Positions 1 through 13,459 of a DNA stretch of 64,000 nt are shown piece after piece. The position numbers and the translations under genes are program-made. Under the pieces are notes generated by a model that had not been told where the DNA came from, did not search any database, and saw only the letters and a list, made by a program, of their open reading frames with translations. Source of the DNA: Stomorhina lunata. Lineage: Eukaryota > Arthropoda > Insecta > Diptera > Rhiniidae. The stretch lies in the NCBI GenBank assembly GCA_933228675.1, contig OW121744.1, forward strand, positions 98,771,026-98,835,025. Direction: 5' to 3'. Each line of letters begins with the position of its first letter. Position 1 is the stretch's first letter.

Positions 1-3000
1 AGACTATGACTAGACTATGACTAGACTATGACTAGACTATGACTAGACTATGACTAGACTATGACTAGACTATGACTAGACTATGACTAGACTATGACTA
101 GACTATGACTAGACTATGACTAGACTATGACTAGACTATGACTAGACTATGACTAGACTATGACTAGACTATGACTAGACTATGACTAGACTATGACTAG
201 ACTATGACTAGACTATGACTAGACTATGACTAGACTATGACTAGACTATGACTAGACTATGACTAGACTATGACTAGACTATGACTAGACTATGACTAGA
301 CTATGACTAGACTATGACTAGACTATGACTAGACTATGACTAGACTATGACTAGACTATGACTAGACTATGACTAGACTATGACTAGACTATGACTAGAC
401 TATGACTAGACTATGACTAGACTATGACTAGACTATGACTAGACTATGACTAGACTATGACTAGACTATGACTAGACTATGACTAGACTATGACTAGACT
501 ATGACTAGACTATGACTAGACTATGACTAGACTATGACTAGACTATGACTAGACTATGACTAGACTATGACTAGACTATGACTAGACTATGACTAGACTA
601 TGACTAGACTATGACTAGACTATGACTAGACTATGACTAGACTATGACTAGACTATGACTAGACTATGACTAGACTATGACTAGACTATGACTAGACTAT
701 GACTAGACTATGACTAGACTATGACTAGACTATGACTAGACTATGACTAGACTATGACTAGACTATGACTAGACTATGACTAGACTATGACTAGACTATG
801 ACTAGACTATGACTAGACTATGACTAGACTATGACTAGACTATGACTAGACTATGACTAGACTATGACTAGACTATGACTAGACTATGACTAGACTATGA
901 CTAGACTATGACTAGACTATGACTAGACTATGACTAGACTATGACTAGACTATGACTAGACTATGACTAGACTATGACTAGACTATGACTAGACTATGAC
1001 TAGACTATGACTAGACTATGACTAGACTATGACTAGACTATGACTAGACTATGACTAGACTATGACTAGACTATGACTAGACTATGACTAGACTATGACT
1101 AGACTATGACTAGACTATGACTAGACTATGACTAGACTATGACTAGACTATGACTAGACTATGACTAGACTATGACTAGACTATGACTAGACTATGACTA
1201 GACTATGACTAGACTATGACTAGACTATGACTAGACTATGACTAGACTATGACTAGACTATGACTAGACTATGACTAGACTATGACTAGACTATGACTAG
1301 ACTATGACTAGACTATGACTAGACTATGACTAGACTATGACTAGACTATGACTAGACTATGACTAGACTATGACTAGACTATGACTAGACTATGACTAGA
1401 CTATGACTAGACTATGACTAGACTATGACTAGACTATGACTAGACTATGACTAGACTATGACTAGACTATGACTAGACTATGACTAGACTATGACTAGAC
1501 TATGACTAGACTATGACTAGACTATGACTAGACTATGACTAGACTATGACTAGACTATGACTAGACTATGACTAGACTATGACTAGACTATGACTAGACT
1601 ATGACTAGACTATGACTAGACTATGACTAGACTATGACTAGACTATGACTAGACTATGACTAGACTATGACTAGACTATGACTAGACTATGACTAGACTA
1701 TGACTAGACTATGACTAGACTATGACTAGACTATGACTAGACTATGACTAGACTATGACTAGACTATGACTAGACTATGACTAGACTATGACTAGACTAT
1801 GACTAGACTATGACTAGACTATGACTAGACTATGACTAGACTATGACTAGACTATGACTAGACTATGACTAGACTATGACTAGACTATGACTAGACTATG
1901 ACTAGACTATGACTAGACTATGACTAGACTATGACTAGACTATGACTAGACTATGACTAGACTATGACTAGACTATGACTAGACTATGACTAGACTATGA
2001 CTAGACTATGACTAGACTATGACTAGACTATGACTAGACTATGACTAGACTATGACTAGACTATGACTAGACTATGACTAGACTATGACTAGACTATGAC
2101 TAGACTATGACTAGACTATGACTAGACTATGACTAGACTATGACTAGACTATGACTAGACTATGACTAGACTATGACTAGACTATGACTAGACTATGACT
2201 AGACTATGACTAGACTATGACTAGACTATGACTAGACTATGACTAGACTATGACTAGACTATGACTAGACTATGACTAGACTATGACTAGACTATGACTA
2301 GACTATGACTAGACTATGACTAGACTATGACTAGACTATGACTAGACTATGACTAGACTATGACTAGACTATGACTAGACTATGACTAGACTATGACTAG
2401 ACTATGACTAGACTATGACTAGACTATGACTAGACTATGACTAGACTATGACTAGACTATGACTAGACTATGACTAGACTATGACTAGACTATGACTAGA
2501 CTATGACTAGACTATGACTAGACTATGACTAGACTATGACTAGACTATGACTAGACTATGACTAGACTATGACTAGACTATGACTAGACTATGACTAGAC
2601 TATGACTAGACTATGACTAGACTATGACTAGACTATGACTAGACTATGACTAGACTATGACTAGACTATGACTAGACTATGACTAGACTATGACTAGACT
2701 ATGACTAGACTATGACTAGACTATGACTAGACTATGACTAGACTATGACTAGACTATGACTAGACTATGACTAGACTATGACTAGACTATGACTAGACTA
2801 TGACTAGACTATGACTAGACTATGACTAGACTATGACTAGACTATGACTAGACTATGACTAGACTATGACTAGACTATGACTAGACTATGACTAGACTAT
2901 GACTAGACTATGACTAGACTATGACTAGACTATGACTAGACTATGACTAGACTATGACTAGACTATGACTAGACTATGACTAGACTATGACTAGACTATG

Positions 3001-6000
3001 ACTAGACTATGACTAGACTATGACTAGACTATGACTAGACTATGACTAGACTATGACTAGACTATGACTAGACTATGACTAGACTATGACTAGACTATGA
3101 CTAGACTATGACTAGACTATGACTAGACTATGACTAGACTATGACTAGACTATGACTAGACTATGACTAGACTATGACTAGACTATGACTAGACTATGAC
3201 TAGACTATGACTAGACTATGACTAGACTATGACTAGACTATGACTAGACTATGACTAGACTATGACTAGACTATGACTAGACTATGACTAGACTATGACT
3301 AGACTATGACTAGACTATGACTAGACTATGACTAGACTATGACTAGACTATGACTAGACTATGACTAGACTATGACTAGACTATGACTAGACTATGACTA
3401 GACTATGACTAGACTATGACTAGACTATGACTAGACTATGACTAGACTATGACTAGACTATGACTAGACTATGACTAGACTATGACTAGACTATGACTAG
3501 ACTATGACTAGACTATGACTAGACTATGACTAGACTATGACTAGACTATGACTAGACTATGACTAGACTATGACTAGACTATGACTAGACTATGACTAGA
3601 CTATGACTAGACTATGACTAGACTATGACTAGACTATGACTAGACTATGACTAGACTATGACTAGACTATGACTAGACTATGACTAGACTATGACTAGAC
3701 TATGACTAGACTATGACTAGACTATGACTAGACTATGACTAGACTATGACTAGACTATGACTAGACTATGACTAGACTATGACTAGACTATGACTAGACT
3801 ATGACTAGACTATGACTAGACTATGACTAGACTATGACTAGACTATGACTAGACTATGACTAGACTATGACTAGACTATGACTAGACTATGACTAGACTA
3901 TGACTAGACTATGACTAGACTATGACTAGACTATGACTAGACTATGACTAGACTATGACTAGACTATGACTAGACTATGACTAGACTATGACTAGACTAT
4001 GACTAGACTATGACTAGACTATGACTAGACTATGACTAGACTATGACTAGACTATGACTAGACTATGACTAGACTATGACTAGACTATGACTAGACTATG
4101 ACTAGACTATGACTAGACTATGACTAGACTATGACTAGACTATGACTAGACTATGACTAGACTATGACTAGACTATGACTAGACTATGACTAGACTATGA
4201 CTAGACTATGACTAGACTATGACTAGACTATGACTAGACTATGACTAGACTATGACTAGACTATGACTAGACTATGACTAGACTATGACTAGACTATGAC
4301 TAGACTATGACTAGACTATGACTAGACTATGACTAGACTATGACTAGACTATGACTAGACTATGACTAGACTATGACTAGACTATGACTAGACTATGACT
4401 AGACTATGACTAGACTATGACTAGACTATGACTAGACTATGACTAGACTATGACTAGACTATGACTAGACTATGACTAGACTATGACTAGACTATGACTA
4501 GACTATGACTAGACTATGACTAGACTATGACTAGACTATGACTAGACTATGACTAGACTATGACTAGACTATGACTAGACTATGACTAGACTATGACTAG
4601 ACTATGACTAGACTATGACTAGACTATGACTAGACTATGACTAGACTATGACTAGACTATGACTAGACTATGACTAGACTATGACTAGACTATGACTAGA
4701 CTATGACTAGACTATGACTAGACTATGACTAGACTATGACTAGACTATGACTAGACTATGACTAGACTATGACTAGACTATGACTAGACTATGACTAGAC
4801 TATGACTAGACTATGACTAGACTATGACTAGACTATGACTAGACTATGACTAGACTATGACTAGACTATGACTAGACTATGACTAGACTATGACTAGACT
4901 ATGACTAGACTATGACTAGACTATGACTAGACTATGACTAGACTATGACTAGACTATGACTAGACTATGACTAGACTATGACTAGACTATGACTAGACTA
5001 TGACTAGACTATGACTAGACTATGACTAGACTATGACTAGACTATGACTAGACTATGACTAGACTATGACTAGACTATGACTAGACTATGACTAGACTAT
5101 GACTAGACTATGACTAGACTATGACTAGACTATGACTAGACTATGACTAGACTATGACTAGACTATGACTAGACTATGACTAGACTATGACTAGACTATG
5201 ACTAGACTATGACTAGACTATGACTAGACTATGACTAGACTATGACTAGACTATGACTAGACTATGACTAGACTATGACTAGACTATGACTAGACTATGA
5301 CTAGACTATGACTAGACTATGACTAGACTATGACTAGACTATGACTAGACTATGACTAGACTATGACTAGACTATGACTAGACTATGACTAGACTATGAC
5401 TAGACTATGACTAGACTATGACTAGACTATGACTAGACTATGACTAGACTATGACTAGACTATGACTAGACTATGACTAGACTATGACTAGACTATGACT
5501 AGACTATGACTAGACTATGACTAGACTATGACTAGACTATGACTAGACTATGACTAGACTATGACTAGACTATGACTAGACTATGACTAGACTATGACTA
5601 GACTATGACTAGACTATGACTAGACTATGACTAGACTATGACTAGACTATGACTAGACTATGACTAGACTATGACTAGACTATGACTAGACTATGACTAG
5701 ACTATGACTAGACTATGACTAGACTATGACTAGACTATGACTAGACTATGACTAGACTATGACTAGACTATGACTAGACTATGACTAGACTATGACTAGA
5801 CTATGACTAGACTATGACTAGACTATGACTAGACTATGACTAGACTATGACTAGACTATGACTAGACTATGACTAGACTATGACTAGACTATGACTAGAC
5901 TATGACTAGACTATGACTAGACTATGACTAGACTATGACTAGACTATGACTAGACTATGACTAGACTATGACTAGACTATGACTAGACTATGACTAGACT

Positions 6001-7778
6001 ATGACTAGACTATGACTAGACTATGACTAGACTATGACTAGACTATGACTAGACTATGACTAGACTATGACTAGACTATGACTAGACTATGACTAGACTA
6101 TGACTAGACTATGACTAGACTATGACTAGACTATGACTAGACTATGACTAGACTATGACTAGACTATGACTAGACTATGACTAGACTATGACTAGACTAT
6201 GACTAGACTATGACTAGACTATGACTAGACTATGACTAGACTATGACTAGACTATGACTAGACTATGACTAGACTATGACTAGACTATGACTAGACTATG
6301 ACTAGACTATGACTAGACTATGACTAGACTATGACTAGACTATGACTAGACTATGACTAGACTATGACTAGACTATGACTAGACTATGACTAGACTATGA
6401 CTAGACTATGACTAGACTATGACTAGACTATGACTAGACTATGACTAGACTATGACTAGACTATGACTAGACTATGACTAGACTATGACTAGACTATGAC
6501 TAGACTATGACTAGACTATGACTAGACTATGACTAGACTATGACTAGACTATGACTAGACTATGACTAGACTATGACTAGACTATGACTAGACTATGACT
6601 AGACTATGACTAGACTATGACTAGACTATGACTAGACTATGACTAGACTATGACTAGACTATGACTAGACTATGACTAGACTATGACTAGACTATGACTA
6701 GACTATGACTAGACTATGACTAGACTATGACTAGACTATGACTAGACTATGACTAGACTATGACTAGACTATGACTAGACTATGACTAGACTATGACTAG
6801 ACTATGACTAGACTATGACTAGACTATGACTAGACTATGACTAGACTATGACTAGACTATGACTAGACTATGACTAGACTATGACTAGACTATGACTAGA
6901 CTATGACTAGACTATGACTAGACTATGACTAGACTATGACTAGACTATGACTAGACTATGACTAGACTATGACTAGACTATGACTAGACTATGACTAGAC
7001 TATGACTAGACTATGACTAGACTATGACTAGACTATGACTAGACTATGACTAGACTATGACTAGACTATGACTAGACTATGACTAGACTATGACTAGACT
7101 ATGACTAGACTATGACTAGACTATGACTAGACTATGACTAGACTATGACTAGACTATGACTAGACTATGACTAGACTATGACTAGACTATGACTAGACTA
7201 TGACTAGACTATGACTAGACTATGACTAGACTATGACTAGACTATGACTAGACTATGACTAGACTATGACTAGACTATGACTAGACTATGACTAGACTAT
7301 GACTAGACTATGACTAGACTATGACTAGACTATGACTAGACTATGACTAGACTATGACTAGACTATGACTAGACTATGACTAGACTATGACTAGACTATG
7401 ACTAGACTATGACTAGACTATGACTAGACTATGACTAGACTATGACTAGACTATGACTAGACTATGACTAGACTATGACTAGACTATGACTAGACTATGA
7501 CTAGACTATGACTAGACTATGACTAGACTATGACTAGACTATGACTAGACTATGACTAGACTATGACTAGACTATGACTAGACTATGACTAGACTATGAC
7601 TAGACTATGACTAGACTATGACTAGACTATGACTAGACTATGACTAGACTATGACTAGACTATGACTAGACTATGACTAGACTATGACTAGACTATGACT
7701 AGACTATGACTAGACTATGACTAGACTATGACTAGACTATGACTAGACTATGACTAGACTATGACTAGACTATGACTA
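1..7778. repeat. 11-bp satellite array, at least 707 copies
   Basis: Tandem array of AGACTATGACT. The phase never slips: the 60-base lines repeat their starting phase every 660 bases from base 1 to the end. I saw no substitution either. That gives 707 complete units plus one base, ending at 7778 where the next unit should continue with G. The array runs off the left edge, so its true length is unknown. Every frame on both strands contains stops, so it is non-coding. The period is close to one helical turn. The lack of variants suggests very recent amplification, strong homogenisation or assembly consensus. Confidence 0.99.
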
Positions 7779-8033
7779 AAATTTTCAAAAGTTCTTATTT
7801 TAGTACGAATTTTGAATTTTTTTTTTTTAGTGATCATAGATTTTTGCTAAAATGACCACAGATTTTTGATTAGATGGCTCAAAAGTTGTAGGTTTGGAAC
7901 ATCTGTTGTTGCCTTAATGTTGCAAAAAATCTTCATTGAAAAAATTTTTACGCAGTGTTGACTAACTTAATATTTCTTGAGATAATATTAGTATACATAT
8001 AAATATTAATTTGTATGTTTTCTAATTCAGCTT

Positions 8034-8740
8034 ATAATACCCTTCACCATCACAGGTGGAAAGGGTATTACAAGTTTGTGCTGATGTTTGTTACGCATAG
8101 AAGCATTAATCTGAGATCCACCCATAAGTACACCAATAGTCTTTGAATCACTTCCTGACTCGATTTAATGATGTCAGTCCGTCCTTCCGTCTGACTGGCT
8201 GACCTTGTAATCAAAGTACAGGTCGCAATTCTAAAGATAATTTGATGAAATTTGGTACAGATAATTGTTTGATAGTGGGACCATGGCTATTGAAATTCGT
8301 TAAAATCGGTCCATTATTTATCGTATCTTTCATAGGTCCCACTTTCCAGAATTGATATTTTGGCCAAATATTAATATTTTTTCATAAAATTTAGATCAGT
8401 TTTTGTTTATATAAACCAAAACCATTGTACCAAATGTCAAAAACCAGTGAATGAGACAAAAATTAATAAAACGCTCGTAAATCTGAAGATAATAAGAATT
8501 TTGTTACAACTGTAATTAATATGCTAAATTTTGAGATAATTGGTCCACATTTAACCCTAGCTCTCATATAAGTCCAAATGACAGAAACAGCTTGAATATA
8601 TAAGTTTTGAGAAAATTTTTGTATGATGTCAAAATTTTGCAAATATTTGTCTTTATACAGGAAAAAGAACAACTTTGACCTTAGAGGTGAAGAGTATCGT
8701 ATGGTCGGGCTTGACCAACTATAATGCTTTCTTACTTGTT
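8034..8740 (+). repeat. Dispersed fly repeat with foldback start
   Basis: The stretch starts with a hairpin: TAATACCCTTCACC at 8035-8048 pairs with GGTGGAAAGGGTATTA at 8055-8070, with a two-base bulge. It continues with a segment resembling a widespread fly repeat: a region advising 'GTCCGTCC'-type runs near 8179, a TTTGGTACAGAT-like stretch near 8250, and an end at 8685-8740 with GGTCGGGCTTGACC and CTTTCTTACTTGTT. I recognise the type from fly genomes but cannot name the family or class. It has no coding potential. The start and end were set by the hairpin and the terminal motif and may be a few bases off. Confidence 0.6.
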
Positions 8741-10180
8741 TATGTAACATGTTTTATTCTAATTTAAAGAAGATAATTAATTGTTAACATTTCTTATAAA
8801 AATTATGTATAAAAGTATGATAATAGTTATGATAATTTTGAATTAAAATATCATTAAATATTTTTCCCTGTATTATATTAAGAAAAATCATGTTTTATTT
8901 TAATTTAATTTATTTTAATTAGCTTTTCTTCATAGAAGTTTCTAATTAAATTTGTTCTTTTAACGTGTTTTCAAATACCCATAAAATTTAGATTATGAAA
9001 ACCAAACAAAGATTCAATTAAATTTTATTATAATTATAATTGCAACAAAAATGTAATGTTTCAATGGACATTTAAGTACATACGTATTTATGTATACATG
9101 TGTGAATATGTGTAAATGGTTAGTTTGTATGTAAAAAGAATAAAAAAATGTAATAAATACAAAAATAATAATTACAACTAAAACTATAACAACAAAAACT
9201 TAAAATGCTGAACAACAATAATTGATCAAAAGTCACGCAATGTTATACAATCAAAAGAAGGCAGTCAGGCAAAATTGTAGCAGCATTATTGAGACAATTT
9301 AAAACTCTGCTACTACCTACCATCACTGGCCAGGTTTAGCTAGATTGCTCCCCTTTTATACCCCCCTCTACATATAATAAAGGGGAGCGGGTAAACTTTC
9401 AGCAATTAAACAAAATCCTAACAATTGTCAACACCCCCTACCCCTACTAGAACTACACAGGCATTTTACTTTATATAATGCTGCTCTTTATATTTAATTT
9501 TTCTATTATTTTCCTAGATTTTTTTATTATTATTTTTCAAATGCGCGCCAAACTGTTTAACGAAGAGCTATAAAATAAGATTTTAATTTCCTTTTTCCTC
9601 AACAAAAATGTTAAGCCTGCGCTTTTTACAAGAAAAGAGAATTTTATTACCCAAAAAGGGGGAGTTTATTATATTCGTTAAGTTCTCTTTGTGTTTCATT
9701 TTAAAAGACCTACTCTTAAAAAAGCTCTTGCTTTCTAATTAAGTTTGAACTGCTCATTAATGACGTCATTGTTGTTGTTACTGCTGCTTAGAATTGTTGT
9801 TATTGTTTTTGTCATTAATTTCGAAGCATGCTTAAAACATTAACTGTTTTCTTGTTGTTTGTTTTTGTTTTTGCTTTTAAGCTCTTTAGCTATCTCTCTC
9901 TCTTGTTTTGTGCATATTTTAATTGTTGAGTCTTAAAATTATTAATGTTTTGTCTGCTCTTTCTAGCCTTAAAGTAAAGACTCAAACCACCACCATTTAC
10001 TGCTACAACTACCAACCAATACTAAGGCAATTATAATTAAATAATGCATTATAAAGAGGGGAGCTTGTGGCATACAACGTCAGCGGCTACAGCAATAACA
10101 ACAACAATAATTTTGAATAAAATAAAATTAATTGGAGCTATTTCTTGTTGTTGTATTTTAAATTATTACTAATGATCAGG
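8741..10180. other. AT-rich single-copy stretch, no gene seen
   Basis: No coding-like frame was found. It holds an imperfect hairpin at 9347-9388 (GCTCCCCTTTTAT pairing with ATAAAGGGGAGC), a short CT run near 9890-9905, and scattered CAA/TTG-rich sequence. A similar AAAGAGGGGAGC occurs near 10055. It reads like ordinary fly intergenic or intronic DNA. Confidence 0.6.
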
Positions 10181-10748
10181 GCAGGGATTTTCAGGCAAAT
10201 ACAAAAATTTCACAGCGATAGCTTTTGTAAAGAAAACTTCTCCCAGCTATAGGTGTTTTTTCTAGCAAAACTTATTCCGGTGACAACTCTTTAAAAAACT
10301 TATCCTAAGGACAATTTGTAATTCAAAAAATATTTCAAGAGCGACTGTTCTGTTCCATCGACAACTTCTACATGGAAAGCTAAATGATGATGCTGCCTGA
10401 GCAGTACAATTGTTGTTAATATAGGGAAGCACGACCTTTAGAAGCCTTTCCTTACAATGGGCTGGGAGTTAATCCGTCAAAACGGAATTTGAATTTTTTT
10501 TAGATAATTAAGATTCACATTCTACTTGTGCTCTCCGAAAATTCTGAGCTCCATCTGCCCTGTATTTGAATACATTTTATTGGGTCCTTTAGGCACCCAT
10601 TGATGTTTGCTCATGTAGAAGAGCGACATAAAGACCTTATATAATATATCAAGGGCGTTGTGTGTCAATCCTATTTACAGTCCCATCTTGAGTAGTAGTG
10701 GTACACTTCTTTCAACTCCGGATTAAAAATTAATACGCTGGCTCGACA
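10181..10748. other. Unassigned sequence upstream of LINE relic
   Basis: The base composition is less AT-rich than the flanks from about 10,400, which suggests decayed transposon sequence, but I recognised no protein motif. Stretches near 10,265-10,345 (gtgacaact, ctaaggacaattt) loosely resemble the 31-bp satellite at 41.2 kb. I could not establish homology. Confidence 0.3.
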
Positions 10749-11770
10749 ATGACAACATCTCAGTGGAAATGCTTTTTTGTGATGTTGAAGGATCGGCTAG
10801 ACTGTGTCACCCATTTGGGCATAAAATATGGAATGACGAAGCTCTGTCAAGCTCCTGAAACAAGGGTATATACAAAAATGGCAAAAAAGGGTTACTTCAC
10901 AGACTACAATAACTACACTTCTCCCAATACCGAGCAAAATACTAAGTCGAGTAACAACACAGTAAGAATAGTACTGGAGCAATGTTATGGATTCCGCACC
11001 TAGCGTTTATCAACTTTATGAAGGCCTTCGACAGTGTCAGTAGGAGCTATCTATGAAGAATTTTAGAAAATCGTAAAATGCCAACGAAAATTCTAAACTT
11101 AATTCGGGCAATTTATGTGGTTTTTAAAAGTCGAGTCCTACACATACGTATATTGCCAAATTTGTTCGAAGTTACTACTAGATAAAAGCAAGGATGCATC
11201 TTGTCACCTATACTTTTTATAATCGTCATCGACAACATAATGTCCATGGCTCTAAATAGTAGACACGGTATCCAATGGACACCATATAAACAACTTGAGA
11301 ACTTTTAATATGTTGATGACGTATGTCTTATGCTATCACTGTTGAATCTCGGGAAGCTGGGTTGGAAATTAATATTTGCAAACAAAATATTGGCGCAAAA
11401 CCCGTCAACACACATCAATGTGGATAATGAGGATTTGGATGTCTGGTATCTACAAACGGGGGCCGACAAGATATGGAATCGCGATTAATAAGGCAAAATC
11501 TGAATACGGCATTCTTCGAGCTATTTGGAAATCTCGCAAATATCAACAGCAACTATGTTACGAATATACAACTCGAGTGTAAAGTTCATCCTGTATTGCG
11601 GGAACGCACAAATGCCTACAAACAAATGCTTACGGCAAGTCCTTAATATATGGTTGTCTAATCGCAAAAGAAATGAGGATATACTAAATGCGATAAACCA
11701 AATCCCTGCTTCTGTAGAAGTACGTCAACAGAAATGGCGGTGGATAGGCCACACACTATTCATAAAATAA
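10749..11770 (+). pseudogene. RTE-like LINE reverse transcriptase relic
   Basis: Decayed reverse transcriptase of a non-LTR retrotransposon, readable only by switching frames. Visible in order are VRIVLEQC near 10,962, motif A as AFINFMKAFDSV near 11,004-11,040, KILNLIRAIYV near 11,090, ILSPILFI near 11,200, the active-site motif as YVDDVCL near 11,310 just after an in-frame TAA, KSEYGILRAIWKSRK near 11,495, and RQQKWRWIGHT near 11,725. The catalytic Asp of motif A reads Asn here. At least four stops or shifts break the frame. It is co-linear with the copies at 55.9-57.4 kb and, inverted, at 23.1-23.6 kb. RTE clade is inferred from the KLRIYNS and RKWRWIGHTL type C-terminus; another LINE clade is possible. 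Confidence 0.8.
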
Positions 11771-12173
11771 CGTATGACTAAGATCTTACAATTGCAGTCT
11801 GTAATATGTTAAAATTATTTGATCCTCTTAACAGTTAATATAGGAACTTAACTTCGTAGGTAGCGCTTCGTTCTATGAAAAACTGATTTTTAGTTAAATT
11901 AATTGCTCAAGATGCACGGGGTTTTCAAGTAGATACTTGACATCTTTATGGTTAGTTTGTGAATGAATTATTTTACTGATCATCTACCTAACGGTTTCTT
12001 TCCATTATTTTAGTAAGCTCAACATTTTCATCAGACTAACGAACAGCGCATGCAAATTATGCAGTGACAGTAACTTTAAGTGCCTTAATTCCATTCTCGC
12101 CCAAGTTGGCAAGCATTAACAATTTTAGTGCAAAAATTTGTGATGCTGCAGTGCCTGTGAGACACGGGTTGGT
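11771..12173. other. No gene; transposon debris likely
   Basis: This lies between two transposon relics. I saw no coding motif. The sequence is moderately AT-rich and probably contains decayed ends of one or both elements, but no terminal repeats could be paired. Confidence 0.35.
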
Positions 12174-12351
12174 CGAATGGACGAAAATGTCGTCTCCATT
12201 CTGGCGTCCCTAGCAAACGATCAAAATCAGTCGATACCCCGTCGTTCTAAAAAAAACTGACATCGCTAGGTCTACTTTATGGCGAATTTTGCGTAAAGAT
12301 CTTGGTTACCAAAAATTAAAGTCGATGAACCATTTGAAATTGTTTGCATTT
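12174..12351 (+). pseudogene. Mariner-like transposase N-terminal relic
   Basis: The conceptual translation gives a partial DNA-binding region: a weak match MDENVVSILASL near 12,177, then after a frameshift around 12,245-12,262 the clear segment STLWRILRKDLGYQKLKS near 12,270-12,325. The same motif (STLWKILRKDLGLRPYKI) lies in the second helix-turn-helix of the transposase at 57.9-59.1 kb, so both belong to related Tc1/mariner-superfamily elements. The catalytic domain is absent and I found no terminal inverted repeats. This is an old fragment. Confidence 0.6.
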
Positions 12352-12573
12352 TAGACTAAACATATCCGAAAGTCCAAACGCTTCTAAATCAGTGATGCCA
12401 AATAAAATTAACATGTGTAACAATGACGAATATCGATAGTCTTGCAGCTTTACTGCATCCTTTTGACCGTTCTATTACTTAAAATATCTCTGGCGAGCTT
12501 CCTAAAGTTTACTCAGAATGATCTAGATAGGACAAGGAAGTGTGATTTGTCATTATGCTTTTAAAAACAAGAG

Positions 12574-12780
12574 TTGTTTCAAAATCAATTTCTAATGTCT
12601 TCCAGACAGGTAGGAATATCTCTGGAACTTCAAATACTGGACCTAAGGCTTAGCGAAGACAAGGGAACAGGGCTTGGATTCTTTATTATCCCTCTCAAAG
12701 AGAAAATAATTTCTTTGAAGCTTTTTAATTATTATATTATTATTCAGGCTGAAACAAGAGATATAGACAGCTCAACCTAA
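12574..12780 (+). pseudogene. Possible LINE RNase H relic
   Basis: A 68-codon open frame includes EDKGTGLGFFI, then KLFNYYIIIQAETRDI. This resembles the first half of a LINE-type RNase H domain, where a DGSK-GTG-G strand is followed by a strand and the QAE helix carrying the catalytic Glu. The first catalytic Asp of the usual TDGS motif is not evident. The match is by eye and weak, and chance similarity is possible. Its position beside other transposon relics supports the reading. Confidence 0.4.
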
Positions 12781-13459
12781 TGGCTAAGATACCGCGAATT
12801 ACTAAAGGGATATTCGGTTTTTTAATTCTTATTTGTCAGTAAGAGACATCTCTTAAAGAGAATTAGGTACCCAATCTTTACAAAAGACCTATTGTAGATT
12901 ATCTTATCAAATCTGATCTTAGGATGTTATCATTTTTATAGAAAGTCTCAAAGATTTTTTTTATTAAAAAATGAGAAGCTAACAATTGAATATAAGAATA
13001 GTTGAAGCTGAGTTTACTATCCGTCGAATAATAGTCCATGGTATAAATTTTCAGTAGAAAAGTTGTAGCTAGGATCACTTTTTTTTTAGAAATGTTGTCT
13101 CTGAACCTAACTTTTAGCTACATCTGCTTACGAAAATTGTCGTTTATACAAGTTTTCTTTAGCAAAAATGGAGTATAGGCTAAATATTTATACATAAGCA
13201 AAAAGCATACTATATGTAATTTAACGTAAATTTTGTAATAGGTTTTTATTAAAAAAAGTTATTATCTTATTAATTTGTATCTCCATAAATAGACAAAAAC
13301 TGAAAATAAACAAACTTAAAAGGTTTCTTCCGAAAAATATAAAAAGTTTGCAATAGAAAAGTGTAGATGCATAAAAATTAGCTATATATGAACAAGATTG
13401 GGTACGTATACAAATGTGATATTTTTCTAAGGAAATATTGTTAAAAACTATGTACACCA
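12781..13459. other. AT-rich; degenerate long-period repeat
   Basis: No gene. Parts of 13,020-13,440 (agaaaagttgta, gagtataggctaaat, aaaaagtttgcaatagaaaag) resemble pieces of the long repeat unit seen at 14.4-20.6 kb, so a very decayed copy probably sits here. Confidence 0.4.

Noticed and set aside
8463..8750. 95-codon minus-strand frame
   Set aside because: Lies within the dispersed repeat and has no recognisable domain.
9347..9388. Hairpin with GGGGAG stem as a regulatory or RNA element
   Set aside because: An isolated imperfect stem with no repeat copies strong enough or known family to support a call.
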